NCBI RefSeq assembly: GCF_015595035.1
Contig: NZ_JADNRN010000002.1
Location: 574,647 to 638,646, forward strand
DNA: 64,000 nt
Direction of reading: 5' to 3'
Source of the DNA: Marinibium conchae
GTDB taxonomy: Bacteria > Pseudomonadota > Gammaproteobacteria > Enterobacterales > Alteromonadaceae
Within the stretch, counting starts at the first letter, position 1. Each line of letters starts with the position of its first letter. Made by a program: the position numbers and the translations under genes. A model generated the notes under the pieces. The model worked only from the letters and a program-made list of their open reading frames with translations. It was not told where the DNA came from and searched no databases. Shown in pieces: positions 28,703 through 38,055 of the stretch.

Positions 28703-30778
28703 ATGTTGAAAAATAACAAAAAATCTGGATTTAGCATGGTCGAAGTAATGGTGAGTATGCTCATTATCACTTCAGGTTCTGTTGGCTTCGTAACACTGCA
28801 GTCAGCTGTTATCAAGGCAGAGCAAAATGCAGATCTTCATCAAATTGCGGTTGAACTCGGTATATCAAAATTAGAAGACTTGAGCGGATTTGTTGATATT
28901 GAGGATACAATAGGTCAATTTGACTACGCTGATATTGGCGATAACACTGGCGGGGTGCAACCGGCTGGCGACGTTAGCGTTGCAATCAGTGCAGAAAATT
29001 TAGAGACTCACACTTTCAATCGAGGCTGGGCTGTCACCGATCTTTATTTTGTTGACACATCGGGCGATGGAGAACCTGATAGTTGGGTTGACGCCAGTTC
29101 TCCTGACGCACCTATCCCGCTGCCTGCAGTGCCAATGCAAAAACAAGTGACAATTACCGTTGGATGGGAAAACGTCAGCGGTGACGCCAAGAGTATTGAA
29201 GTTAATGGTAACTTTGCGCCCATTCCTGTTGGCAGAAGTACTCAAGCGCTAAACGAGACCGAGAGTGCCAAAGACTCCCCAACTGTTTCTTATACACCTG
29301 GAGAAGCACCAGATGTTATAGCTTATGATTTGGGTAATGGAGAAAAAGTAGAAACTAGCAAGCCTGTACCTGATATTGTGAATAATAGCGGGAACATTAG
29401 CGTGAGTTTTGAAACCGTGCGTTTTTCTCAGCTTGATAGCGATACCACAAAACTCGAACAGGAAGACTTTTTAACAATAAATTGTAGTTGTCAGCTGGCC
29501 GGTTCCGGGCAGGGAAAAACACCTGCTATGACGGTGCTTAATGGTGATCAATTAGAAACTGAGTTAGGAAGCTTCGTAGAAAAGCAGACTGGAGTTCCTC
29601 GTGACAACCAACAAGCCCCGCTTTGCACCGCTTGCTGCCGCGACCATCACGATACCAGTGAGATGATATCAAATGAAGAGTTTTATAAGAAAGATGGCAA
29701 TAGCCCTCACATGCATTACAAGAGACAAAGTAATGGGAACTTTTCACCGGCAATAAATGTTGGCGACGAGTACGACGAGGTTTGCCGTTTCAAACGTGTC
29801 GATGGCCTATTTGAAATGTATCCTGATTGGCAGTTATTAGACATCATGCAATTTGATGATCAATATTTGTATGACGATGACAAACTTAACGGTTATATAG
29901 ACTATTCAGAGGATTTGATTGAAGCTTCCATTCGAAATTCAGCACCGCCTATTCGCCCTAGTGATAGAAACCGCACACTGGCGGCAGGTGGATACCAGTA
30001 CATCGCTCGAGGAATATACTTAGACAGAATGAAAAGTTCTCATAAAGCCGAAGTACTTGAACGGATACAAAATAATGATGACAGTTGGAAAGCTATCGTC
30101 CCGTTTTATGATGTAAATCTTACCTTATTGGCAAGTTGGGCCACCACTGATCCGACGGTTGCCGACGTAACACAAGAGGAAATTCGTTCTATTGTTGATC
30201 CCGCCAACAACTATTACGGCACATACAGCCGTGGTAGAGTTCAGGCAAAAAAGGATGGTTCGGTAGACTTAAGCGTAAGCAGTAACGCAGGAAACGCAGG
30301 TATTACTGGTACCTATCCTGTTAGCGCTAATGAAGCGGCTCAGAATAGACAAGACGCTGATATAGAGCTCACTGTTGACACCCGATCTTCCGTTGATAGA
30401 TTCTTTGCGATCATCGGCGATATTGAATGCTTGATATCCCTCAACGGCGGACTGTACCAACCATGTGAAACTCAAAATCAAAAGAAGAGCACCTTTGTTG
30501 ATTTAACTGCACTGAGTATTGTCGAGGCACCAAATCAATTCTCATGCGATATCAGCATTCCTAATGGCAAAGCTACACCGTTTTACAGTTGTGAAAACGT
30601 TTCAGAAAACTGGCGTGGCGCGATTACATTTAACTTAAACGTGCCGGCTGCCTCAACGACAATAGCCGTTGAAAATACCAGTCGAACAACTAGCTTTGGT
30701 GGATTTTTAGAAATGCCTCTTGGAATTTCAGAAACGTCTACTGGTGAGCATAATGTATTGATTAGGGTGGTAAAATAG
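28703..30778 (+). CDS. Giant PilV-like minor pilin with large cysteine/histidine-rich domain
   Basis: 691 aa from the ATG at 28703, chosen for its strong TTAGGAGGT Shine-Dalgarno; an upstream in-frame start overlaps pilX. Prepilin leader KKSG/FSMVEVMVSMLIITSG has Glu5 and the PilV/GspI look. The rest is far larger than known PilV (about 170-200 aa). Clusters: CSC at 261-263, CTACC at 308-312 followed by HH (315-316), HMH at 336-338 and Cys361, possibly a metal site. The end is beta-rich with three further Cys. It may combine minor pilin and tip adhesin. Last gene of the operon. Confidence 0.7.
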   Translation: MLKNNKKSGFSMVEVMVSMLIITSGSVGFVTLQSAVIKAEQNADLHQIAVELGISKLEDLSGFVDIEDTIGQFDYADIGDNTGGVQPAGDVSVAISAENLETHTFNRGWAVTDLYFVDTSGDGEPDSWVDASSPDAPIPLPAVPMQKQVTITVGWENVSGDAKSIEVNGNFAPIPVGRSTQALNETESAKDSPTVSYTPGEAPDVIAYDLGNGEKVETSKPVPDIVNNSGNISVSFETVRFSQLDSDTTKLEQEDFLTINCSCQLAGSGQGKTPAMTVLNGDQLETELGSFVEKQTGVPRDNQQAPLCTACCRDHHDTSEMISNEEFYKKDGNSPHMHYKRQSNGNFSPAINVGDEYDEVCRFKRVDGLFEMYPDWQLLDIMQFDDQYLYDDDKLNGYIDYSEDLIEASIRNSAPPIRPSDRNRTLAAGGYQYIARGIYLDRMKSSHKAEVLERIQNNDDSWKAIVPFYDVNLTLLASWATTDPTVADVTQEEIRSIVDPANNYYGTYSRGRVQAKKDGSVDLSVSSNAGNAGITGTYPVSANEAAQNRQDADIELTVDTRSSVDRFFAIIGDIECLISLNGGLYQPCETQNQKKSTFVDLTALSIVEAPNQFSCDISIPNGKATPFYSCENVSENWRGAITFNLNVPAASTTIAVENTSRTTSFGGFLEMPLGISETSTGEHNVLIRVVK

Positions 30779-30786
30779 CATAAATA

Positions 30787-30838
30787 GCTCTCTTTTGAAG
30801 TGGCCCATTAAGTTGGACATTTCATAAGAGAGCCTTTT
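30787..30838 (+). terminator. Intrinsic terminator of the minor-pilin operon
   Basis: GCTCTCTT / AAGAGAGC (30787-30794, 30826-30833), with the stem extended by seven more pairs after one mismatch, followed by CTTTT. It starts 9 bp after the stop of the large PilV-like gene. Confidence 0.7.
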
Positions 30839-30866
30839 GATCGTCAAATGCAGCAGCAATAAAGCA

Positions 30867-31442
30867 TCAATCAACACTCGACAAACTTTTTTGATAAGCA
30901 GCATGGTATTCAATAATAGCGATAGCAAGCAACAAAAAGGTAAATACCACGCTACTAATAGAGTAAAGCCAAGCGTTGTATTGCATAACATACATTTGAA
31001 ATTGATTAAGACCGCTAAGCTCCTCTTTTGCAAAGATACCAAACCAACTAATCAGCAGAGTTAAAGTAATAATATAGCCTACCGCTAATCTCTTTGATGA
31101 GACTAATTCCAAGAATAGACAGCAATATAAAATCAAAGCAATAACACCGCTGATGAAACCGAATTCAATCACCCCCCAAATCATATGCGACGTTAAAAAC
31201 GTCACAATAAAGGCACTGCTTGGGATGCCATGAAAGGCTTTCGCGCGAAGCAGAAGAATGACCGCAGTTAGCGTGAATAAAAATGGAATCGCATGCAAGA
31301 GTGAAAATCCTTGCTCGACTATTTTAAAAGCGCTGAAAGCACTTAAAATGACAGAAAAAAGACAGGTTAATATCAAAGACTTCGACACTATAGCCAAATT
31401 TACATCGCTACTTTTAATCATGCTTGATTTCACAGCTTTCAC
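30867..31442 (-). CDS. Integral membrane protein, function unknown
   Basis: 191 aa made up almost entirely of five or six hydrophobic helices (about 20-42, 48-66, 78-95, 98-115, 120-139, 152-175). I do not recognise a family. It looks like the helix bundle found ahead of output domains in some membrane sensors, but no output domain is attached. The in-frame Met8 is an alternative start. It stands alone, facing the end of the pilin operon. Confidence 0.6.
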   Translation of the reverse strand: MKAVKSSMIKSSDVNLAIVSKSLILTCLFSVILSAFSAFKIVEQGFSLLHAIPFLFTLTAVILLLRAKAFHGIPSSAFIVTFLTSHMIWGVIEFGFISGVIALILYCCLFLELVSSKRLAVGYIITLTLLISWFGIFAKEELSGLNQFQMYVMQYNAWLYSISSVVFTFLLLAIAIIEYHAAYQKSLSSVD

Positions 31443-31544
31443 CCCGTTAGTGCGTTGACGACATTAGTTTACATTTGAATGTATGACAAATATGTGTATA
31501 ACACCAGTGGCGATAGTAAATTTGGCCAGATAGTCAGCAATTTT

Positions 31545-32378
31545 TTAAACGCTTTGGTCAAGCTTTTGAGTTTTGGCTTTGTTTCGACCTTGCTTATTTT
31601 TGGCTTTTTTGCCCTTGCGCATCATCTTTTTGAACTTTTCTTTTTGTTCTTCATTCAATACGCTCAGCATGTCGAAGCGCATTTTAGTTTTTGCTAACGC
31701 TCGCTCTGTGTGATCTTGGTGATTCTCGCTATAAAAAGCTAACCACGCCTCTTCATCAAACTCGACAGCTTGTATAATGCCTTTAAGCGTTGCTCTATCT
31801 TCTTCTTTTCTGGCTTTATTCGCTTCTCGTTCAGCCTTAGCTGTGTCGAGTAAACTGGCTAACTGAGCTTGTTGAGCTTCATTAAGGGCTAATCGCTTGC
31901 TAAGCCTTTCAATGTTGGGTAAACGCCCTTTGGCCCTGCGTTTTTTACCTTTACTTTGCTTCTCGGCTTGTTTGCTTGCCATCAATGCTTTTTGCTCGGC
32001 ATTGAGTACATTGAAGACTCTGCTTTTAGTCTTTGCCTTAAGTAATTTTAGCTGTTTTGCTGATTCTGCATTTTCTTCTATCAATGAACGAACTTGCGCT
32101 TCATCCCACTGTCCACTATTTAAGATAACTTTTATGGCTTTTCTAAATTCCTGTTGTTCTGTGCGGTAAATACTGGCGTCTTGTTTCGCTTCACTGCGAA
32201 TTTGCTTTATGTCAGCCTTTTGTTGGCTGGTTAGGGCGAGTTCCGACATCACAGACTTTCTCATTTCATATTGTTTGTTGTCACGCTCATGAAGAGGCTG
32301 GGCAACTGCAATTGATGCAGCAAGTGCACTGGTACTTAAGATCCCTACAATTGTTGCTTTAACAAATAATTTTTTCAT
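31545..32378 (-). CDS. CpxP/Spy-like periplasmic protein with two LTxxQ domains
   Basis: 277 aa. Signal peptide to about residue 27 (AVAQ). Two successive Spy/CpxP-type helical units: LALTSQQ at 47-53 to VLNAEQK at 124-130, and LALNEAQQ at 163-170 to VLNEEQK at 240-246. A basic linker (KGKKRRAKGR) joins them and a very Lys-rich tail ends the protein. E. coli CpxP is 166 aa with one unit. It lies divergent from cpxRA with a CpxR box between, so it is very probably the CpxP of this organism: a Cpx-induced chaperone/negative regulator of CpxA. Confidence 0.8.
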   Translation of the reverse strand: MKKLFVKATIVGILSTSALAASIAVAQPLHERDNKQYEMRKSVMSELALTSQQKADIKQIRSEAKQDASIYRTEQQEFRKAIKVILNSGQWDEAQVRSLIEENAESAKQLKLLKAKTKSRVFNVLNAEQKALMASKQAEKQSKGKKRRAKGRLPNIERLSKRLALNEAQQAQLASLLDTAKAEREANKARKEEDRATLKGIIQAVEFDEEAWLAFYSENHQDHTERALAKTKMRFDMLSVLNEEQKEKFKKMMRKGKKAKNKQGRNKAKTQKLDQSV

Positions 32379-32453
32379 TGTGTTTTCCTCAATTGACTAT
32401 TTAGACTACGAGGGTAATGATAGCTGCGTCAATGCAAAGAAACGCCAGTGAAG

Positions 32454-32470
32454 TGTAAAGCTTGTGTAAA
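32454..32470. promoter_or_regulatory. CpxR box between cpxP-like gene and cpxRA
   Basis: TGTAAAG CTTG TGTAAA: two GTAAA repeats with an 11-bp period (6-bp gap). The known E. coli consensus is GTAAA-N5-GTAAA, so spacing is one base longer. Position in the divergent promoter region suggests control of both transcripts. Confidence 0.65.
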
Positions 32471-32572
32471 GGTAGCTCCGAGCGAATACAAAGTCCTTTA
32501 TTATGGCGGTATTAACATAGCGATTTTAATGACTTGCATAACACTACTCTGATGCTTAATAAGGTTTACGAC

Positions 32573-33262
32573 ATGTATAACATCTTGATAATTGACGATG
32601 ATCTTGAATTAACCCAGCTTTTAGCCGAATACCTCCAACAAAACACTTTCGCTGTTGTAGTCGAAAACAAAGCCCTGCACGGTATTGAGTTAGTCAAACA
32701 AGGCAATTTCGATTTACTATTGTTAGATGTCATGATGCCTGAATTAGACGGTTTTGAAGTGCTCAAACAGATCAGAAGTTTTTCAACTATTCCAGTTATT
32801 ATGCTAACGGCAAAGGGAGAGGACTACGATCGCATTCTTGGCCTTGAGCTCGGTGCTGATGATTATCTTCCAAAACCCTTTAATCACCGTGAATTGATCG
32901 CCCGCATAAAAGCACTCACTCGACGCGTCGACGACCTCAGTAGTTTCAATCAAGTTCAGCAACTCGATTTGCACGGTATCAAAATTGAAGATGCGAGCCA
33001 GCGAGCAGTGGTAAATGATGTTGAAATTGATTTAACGGGCACCGAATTTCAATTGCTTAGCGTGTTGATGCGGCATGCTGGGCATATTCTCACTAAAGAT
33101 AAACTCAGTGTAGATGTGCTGGGTAGACGATTAAGTGCTTATGATCGTAGCCTAGATATGCATGTTAGTAATGTTCGCAAGAAACTGTCTCAACTAGGGA
33201 TAGAAAACATCATCAAAACAGTGCGTGGTTCGGGTTACTTGTTTAAATTGGACGCAGAATGA
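32573..33262 (+). CDS. cpxR: Response regulator CpxR
   Basis: 229 aa from the ATG at 32573 (MYNILIIDDD), with AAGG eight bases upstream; the longer frame adds 13 residues that do not belong to the receiver fold. Acidic pocket DDD at 8-10, phospho-acceptor Asp52 in LLLLDVMMP, conserved Lys in LPKPF, then an OmpR-type winged helix with RSLDMHVSNVRKKL. Activates envelope-stress genes. Its TGA overlaps the ATG of cpxA. Confidence 0.94.
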   Translation: MYNILIIDDDLELTQLLAEYLQQNTFAVVVENKALHGIELVKQGNFDLLLLDVMMPELDGFEVLKQIRSFSTIPVIMLTAKGEDYDRILGLELGADDYLPKPFNHRELIARIKALTRRVDDLSSFNQVQQLDLHGIKIEDASQRAVVNDVEIDLTGTEFQLLSVLMRHAGHILTKDKLSVDVLGRRLSAYDRSLDMHVSNVRKKLSQLGIENIIKTVRGSGYLFKLDAE

Positions 33263-34671
33263 GGCTTCAACAACTCAATCCATTTAATTACTTATTTGGG
33301 CGGGTCTTCGTTTGGTTTTGGGTTGCTCTGTTGGTCATTGTTTTCAGCGCCTTCTTTTTGGCTCGCCAGCTCTCCACAACCTTTGAGATAAATGCTGCCA
33401 CACCAGAACAAATAGCGGTTTCGGCAATGGTAAAGGAACGTATTGAGCGTCAATTAAACAACGAGCGGCGCATCAGTTCCGCATTACGCAGAGCCAGTGA
33501 AAGGGGAAAGCTACAGCTTGTTACCATAAACGATGTTAGCGGCGATCTTCGGTCAAATTTTCCACCTCCCTTGGTTGGAAATGTAGAAAAGTTAAGGGAG
33601 CTAAGCGCAGCCTCTGGGCCGGTATTGATCTCTCTAAATAATATGCAATTTGTTGGGCCTCACAAAATTGATTATCGGGGTGAAAGCTATTCATTGTTTG
33701 TCGGTCGCCTTCTTCTACGTGGCGAAAGACCTGGCCCGTCTCGATCGACAGGCGCAATTGCGGGGCTATCATTGGCTATTGTGCTGAGCACCGCATTTTG
33801 TTTCTTATTGGTATTGGGGATTTCTCGGCCCATTGGAGCCCTTCGAAAAGCATCAAATGCACTCTCTCAAGGTGCCTTATCAACGCGCATAGAGGGCTTT
33901 AAAAATAGAAAAGACGAAATAGGCCTATTGGCTGATGATTTTAATTCCATGGCCGAGCGGCTACAGCAGGTGGTAGAAAATCAAAAGCAATTGATGGCAA
34001 ACGTATCTCATGAGTTGCGTACGCCTCTGACCCGTCTTCAACTCTCGGCTGCGCTTCTCGAAGACGCTAATAGTCATCCGGACAATCCGAATAAGAAGCA
34101 AGTCGACCGTATACAGAATGAAATTCAAAAAATGGACAAGATGATCGGGCATGCTTTGACCATCGCAAAGTTAAACAGCGATAGTGAGAACGTAATGAAT
34201 TCGGCAATGGTGACTACGTCGCTAGATGATTTGCTGTCCAGCGTACTTGATGATGCGAGCTTTGAAGCGCAAGCGCTTTCTAAATCCTTAGAAGTTTCAC
34301 TTATTCCTGATTCATCCATGAAGGCCAACGGAGAACTTCTAGCCAGCGCGATTGAGAATATTTTAAGAAATGGTTTACGCTTTGCAAAATCGCTTGTGCG
34401 TTGTGAGTTAGAGCTTAACAGTGGTGAACACTCAACTACACTGACTATCACCATTGAAGACGATGGCCCTGGAATGCCATTGACTCAAGTGAACCAAATA
34501 TTTGACCCATTTTTTCGTGGCTCAGAACAGAGTAGTCAATCGCACAAAGGGGCGGGGCTGGGCTTGGCTATTGCAAAAGCGGCCGTTGAAGTACATGGCG
34601 GTAATATATCAGCACAGGCATCGCAATTAGGTGGCTTATCGGTAATAATAAGGCTCCCAATCTCGACCTAA
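33259..34671 (+). CDS. cpxA: Sensor histidine kinase CpxA
   Basis: 470 aa (E. coli 457). TM1 about 16-36, a periplasmic sensor, TM2 about 168-188, HAMP (RPIGALRKASNALSQGAL), H-box VSHELRTPLTRLQ with His251, N-box ENILRNGLRF, then DDGPGMP and GAGLGLAIAKAAV of the ATP lid. Detects envelope misfolding and phosphorylates CpxR. Translationally coupled to cpxR (ATGA). Confidence 0.93.
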   Translation: MRLQQLNPFNYLFGRVFVWFWVALLVIVFSAFFLARQLSTTFEINAATPEQIAVSAMVKERIERQLNNERRISSALRRASERGKLQLVTINDVSGDLRSNFPPPLVGNVEKLRELSAASGPVLISLNNMQFVGPHKIDYRGESYSLFVGRLLLRGERPGPSRSTGAIAGLSLAIVLSTAFCFLLVLGISRPIGALRKASNALSQGALSTRIEGFKNRKDEIGLLADDFNSMAERLQQVVENQKQLMANVSHELRTPLTRLQLSAALLEDANSHPDNPNKKQVDRIQNEIQKMDKMIGHALTIAKLNSDSENVMNSAMVTTSLDDLLSSVLDDASFEAQALSKSLEVSLIPDSSMKANGELLASAIENILRNGLRFAKSLVRCELELNSGEHSTTLTITIEDDGPGMPLTQVNQIFDPFFRGSEQSSQSHKGAGLGLAIAKAAVEVHGGNISAQASQLGGLSVIIRLPIST

Positions 34672-34684
34672 GTAATAATTTGCT

Positions 34685-35665
34685 ATGCCATTTACGCTCG
34701 AATCTGAGTTGCCTGAAAAGTACCACAACACCATTCAACCTTGGTTCAACAGCGCAGGTACTAGCGGTTTTTGGCAATGCCCTGATGGCGTTGAGCTTTT
34801 TTATCACTACTTTTTGAATGCGTCGGCCAGTCGTGCAATTGTCATTTCTTCAGGGCGAGTCGAAAGTACGCGTAAATATGCTGAGTTGATTTACGATCTT
34901 TTCCACGCTGGCTATTCTATTTTCATTCACGACCATCGAGGGCAGGGGCAGTCAGCGCGGCTAAGCTCGAATCTTCACCATGGATTTGTCGACGACTTTA
35001 ATCATTATGTCGACGATTTTGAGCAGGTCGTGGACAAGGTTTATTTACCTATATTGTTGCCGAAGAAAGCAGCGCAGCCAACAGAGTTGTTTTTATTATG
35101 TCATTCAATGGGCAGTGCAATCGGCGCTTTATTAGTTAAGCGCAGGCCAGCGATTTTTAAAAAGGCGGTGTTTTGTTCCCCTATGTTTGGTATCACTCCC
35201 CCTTTACCACCGTGGTTGGCGACTTTTTTGGTCAATACTGGAGTGAAGTGGAACCGTTTTATTGGAAAGAAGCCTCGCTATTTTTTGGGGCAGACTGATT
35301 ATCAAGCAACGGCTTTCTACAAAAATAGGCTAATGACAAGTGAAGTGCGCTATCGCATCTTTAGGGAGGAATATGCGCAACACCCGGAGTTGCAACTTGG
35401 TGGAGTCACTTACGAGTGGTTATTTGCGTCGTTGAAGGGAATGAAAGAGATTCGCGACCACGCTCATGAAATCACCCTACCAAACAAAGTGTTATATTCT
35501 GGAGCAGATACCGTGGTTGCCAACGACGACATTGAACAGGTAATACGCGATATGCCAAATTGTGAGTCAAGCTGTATTCACGAAGCGATGCACGAGCTTT
35601 TTTTCGAAAAAGATAAGTACAGGCTGCCGGCTTTAAATCAAATTATTGAGTATCTCGAGCGCTAG
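34685..35665 (+). CDS. pldB: Lysophospholipase L2-like alpha/beta hydrolase
   Basis: 326 aa. Motifs DHRGQGQSARL and the nucleophile elbow CHSMGSAIG, where the first Gly of the usual GxSxG is Cys. The C-terminal Asp and His (SGADTVV, HEAMHELFFEKD) complete the triad, and the E. coli PldB pattern is recognisable. Hydrolyses lysophospholipids. Starts 13 bp after cpxA, so it is probably co-transcribed with the Cpx genes. Confidence 0.82.
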   Translation: MPFTLESELPEKYHNTIQPWFNSAGTSGFWQCPDGVELFYHYFLNASASRAIVISSGRVESTRKYAELIYDLFHAGYSIFIHDHRGQGQSARLSSNLHHGFVDDFNHYVDDFEQVVDKVYLPILLPKKAAQPTELFLLCHSMGSAIGALLVKRRPAIFKKAVFCSPMFGITPPLPPWLATFLVNTGVKWNRFIGKKPRYFLGQTDYQATAFYKNRLMTSEVRYRIFREEYAQHPELQLGGVTYEWLFASLKGMKEIRDHAHEITLPNKVLYSGADTVVANDDIEQVIRDMPNCESSCIHEAMHELFFEKDKYRLPALNQIIEYLER

Positions 35666-35690
35666 CAGCCATATTGACCGATGCATGAGT

Positions 35691-36194
35691 TTAGAAAGCA
35701 ATAGAGGTTTGAATACCATAAAAAAGTGCTTTGTCGGATTGCCAAGTATCTGCGTTAATTTGTCGGGCTTTCACATAACCCTCAATCCGCAGGGGACCAG
35801 CCTGAAAACCACCTCCAACTGAGGCGTAACCGTCTACAGTATCTTCGCTGTAGTAATCATTGACGCGGTCATAATCCTTAAACGAACTCTCAAATGCGTC
35901 GAAACCACCCTCAATATAGACAAAAACATCATTAAAGTAACCCACGCGCAAACCAAGATCTAAACCTAAGAATTCTTGTTGATAACCATCGTTATCTAAT
36001 ACAGTAACCGCGTTCAAAGAGGTAATCACTTCACCCTTTACATGGCTTCGAGGTGTGCTGATAATGCCAGAGAATCCGACACCTGACAGGCTATCACTAG
36101 CATTGCTTTCTTGTTTCACAAAAAAGGTCATGCGGTCACCGGCAAAGGTCGCAGTAGATACAAAAAGAGAGAGGGCGATTAGTAGGGCTTTCAT
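35691..36194 (-). CDS. Small outer-membrane beta-barrel-like protein
   Basis: 167 aa with a clean signal peptide (cleavage near TFAG, residue 18). The mature part alternates hydrophobic and polar residues in amphipathic strands with Gly/Tyr-rich turns and ends in IAF, the terminal aromatic expected for Bam insertion. About eight strands would fit. No family recognised. Converges on pldB. Confidence 0.6.
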   Translation of the reverse strand: MKALLIALSLFVSTATFAGDRMTFFVKQESNASDSLSGVGFSGIISTPRSHVKGEVITSLNAVTVLDNDGYQQEFLGLDLGLRVGYFNDVFVYIEGGFDAFESSFKDYDRVNDYYSEDTVDGYASVGGGFQAGPLRIEGYVKARQINADTWQSDKALFYGIQTSIAF

Positions 36195-36316
36195 GTTTAG
36201 CTCAGTTAATATTTTTGAATTGCACTGACTTTAGCCTGCTCATACTGAATGTTAACTGAATGAACACACTAGCGCTTAGCATTGCTTTCACAAAGTGAGC
36301 GGATGAAGTATGGTGA

Positions 36317-36351
36317 GTGCTGACTTTATTAGAGAGTAGGTATGTCAGCAC
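36317..36351. repeat. Inverted repeat upstream of GST gene
   Basis: Perfect 8-bp arms GTGCTGAC / GTCAGCAC with a 19-bp AT-rich spacer, about 70 bp before the GST start codon. No T-run. Could be an operator half-site pair; nothing else is recognisable in this 228-bp gap. Confidence 0.4.
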
Positions 36352-36422
36352 ATGCTCTCAAAAATGAGTAATCATCACATAGCATCAATATTCAGCTTTC
36401 ATATATTAGCTTGGGAGAAGCC

Positions 36423-37526
36423 ATGAATACCGCTCAACACTATACCTTGTACGGTGCAGAACTATCATTATACACAGGCAAAATTAGAGCCTATTTACGT
36501 TATAAGGAAATTCCTTTCGAAGAAGTCATGTCGACCAAAAAAGTCTATGAAAAGATCATTGTGCCGAATACCGGAGTACGTTTCATACCTGTACTGCAAA
36601 CTCCTGAGGGCAAATATCTGCAAGACACGGCTGTAATGATAGATCAACTAGAGCTTGATTTTCCGAAGCGCAAAATAATACCAAGTACCTCTAAACAAGC
36701 GCTAATATCAGCTATGTTTGAGATGTGGGGTGATGAATGGTTATTACTTCCAGCGATGCATTACCGTTGGAATAAAGAAAACTTCCCCTTTATATACGAA
36801 GAATTTGGCTCGTTCGTTACGCCTGGTATGCCTGCTTTTATTCGACGTTACATTGGTAAGAAAGTCGGCGCTAAGTTTCGAAGCTTCGTACCTTTATTGG
36901 GGATAAAACCCCACACCCAAGCGGCGATCGAAGATTGGTATGAAAATCATGTATTGCCGCTTCTCGACAAGCACTTCGCAGAACATAACTATTTGTTAGG
37001 AGGGCGGCCATGTGTTGGCGACTATGGCTTAATGGGCCCCCTTTATGCGCACCTATATCGCGACCCTGCGCCGGGTAGATTAATGCGTGAAAAAGCCCCT
37101 AATGTTGCTAAATGGGTGGAAAGAATGAACAGCAATAATCAACAAATGGGCGATTGGTTGGCAAACGATGAAATACCATCAACGCTTTTTGAACTCTTGC
37201 AAAGGCAATTAGACGAGTTCTGGCCAGTGGCCTGCGAAGTGGCAGATATAACGCAAGAGTGGATGTCGGTAAATCCTGAGCAGCTTGAACTTCCGCGTTC
37301 CGTGGGTGAAAGTGACTTTACCATGGGCAACACCAAAGGTCGTAAAGCAGCAGCTAGCTTTACACAATGGAAGTTGCAACGTGTGTTAGATGTTTACAAA
37401 GCGCTTGATTCGGAAGCCCAAGACAGCGTAAACGACTTTTTTTCGACGTTTGCTACAAAAGGGCTATTTGCCTATGAGTTCAACAATAGGGTAGCGAGGC
37501 AGAATAATAGACTTGTTAGAGCCTGA
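36423..37526 (+). CDS. Glutathione S-transferase family protein, extended
   Basis: 367 aa from the ATG at 36423, which has GGGAGAAG just upstream. The thioredoxin-like N-terminal domain (about 8-85: YTLYGAELSLYTGKIRAYLRY, with a cis-Pro region FIPVL) and the GST helical domain with the conserved GDYGLMGPLYAH are clear. About 130 residues beyond a normal GST follow. Substrate unknown. Not in an operon. Confidence 0.75.
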   Translation: MNTAQHYTLYGAELSLYTGKIRAYLRYKEIPFEEVMSTKKVYEKIIVPNTGVRFIPVLQTPEGKYLQDTAVMIDQLELDFPKRKIIPSTSKQALISAMFEMWGDEWLLLPAMHYRWNKENFPFIYEEFGSFVTPGMPAFIRRYIGKKVGAKFRSFVPLLGIKPHTQAAIEDWYENHVLPLLDKHFAEHNYLLGGRPCVGDYGLMGPLYAHLYRDPAPGRLMREKAPNVAKWVERMNSNNQQMGDWLANDEIPSTLFELLQRQLDEFWPVACEVADITQEWMSVNPEQLELPRSVGESDFTMGNTKGRKAAASFTQWKLQRVLDVYKALDSEAQDSVNDFFSTFATKGLFAYEFNNRVARQNNRLVRA

Positions 37527-37586
37527 GGTCTTTTGGCTTATTGAACAAGTCGAGCTTAAATGATGTTTTTGTTGGAGGTAGCTATG

Positions 37587-38048
37587 CTAGGGGAGGAGGA
37601 AGCCAGTTTGTCGCCAAGCTTCGTAGCTGACGATCGCAATAGAATTAGATAAATTTAAGCTACGTGCATCGGGAAGCATGGGAATACGAATTCGGTGGTC
37701 CGCATCAAAGCTATTGCGAACGTCGTCTGGCAGCCCGCTGGTTTCTGAGCCAAACAACAACACATCACCCGGCTGGTAATTCGGCTCATGGTGCGGTCGA
37801 GAGCCCTTGGTGGTCAAAGCATAGATATTACGGTCACCCATCGCTTCTAAAAAAGAAGCATAGTCTTTGTGGATGCTTACATTGGCTAAATCACGATAAT
37901 CAAGAGAAGCTCGTCGCAGCTGCTTTTCTTCCATACTAAAACCCAAAGGTTCGATCAGATGCAAATGACAACCGTTATTTGAACACAAACGAATGGCGTT
38001 GCCAGTGTTTGGAGCGATTTGCGGTTCGTGTAATGCGATATGGAACAT
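37587..38048 (-). CDS. trmL: tRNA (cytidine/uridine-34-2'-O)-methyltransferase TrmL
   Basis: 153 aa, the size of the shortest SPOUT methyltransferases. Motifs [26 protein letters not shown] and [19 protein letters not shown] (the trefoil knot that binds SAM). It methylates the wobble ribose of two leucine tRNAs. Follows gpsA by 7 bp. Confidence 0.93.
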   Translation of the reverse strand: MFHIALHEPQIAPNTGNAIRLCSNNGCHLHLIEPLGFSMEEKQLRRASLDYRDLANVSIHKDYASFLEAMGDRNIYALTTKGSRPHHEPNYQPGDVLLFGSETSGLPDDVRNSFDADHRIRIPMLPDARSLNLSNSIAIVSYEAWRQTGFLLP

Positions 38049-38055
38049 ACCTTTC

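Noticed and set aside
29624-29638. CTACC in the large PilV-like protein as a c-type heme site
   Set aside because: Heme attachment needs CxxCH; the residue after the second Cys is Cys, and no other CxxCH was seen.
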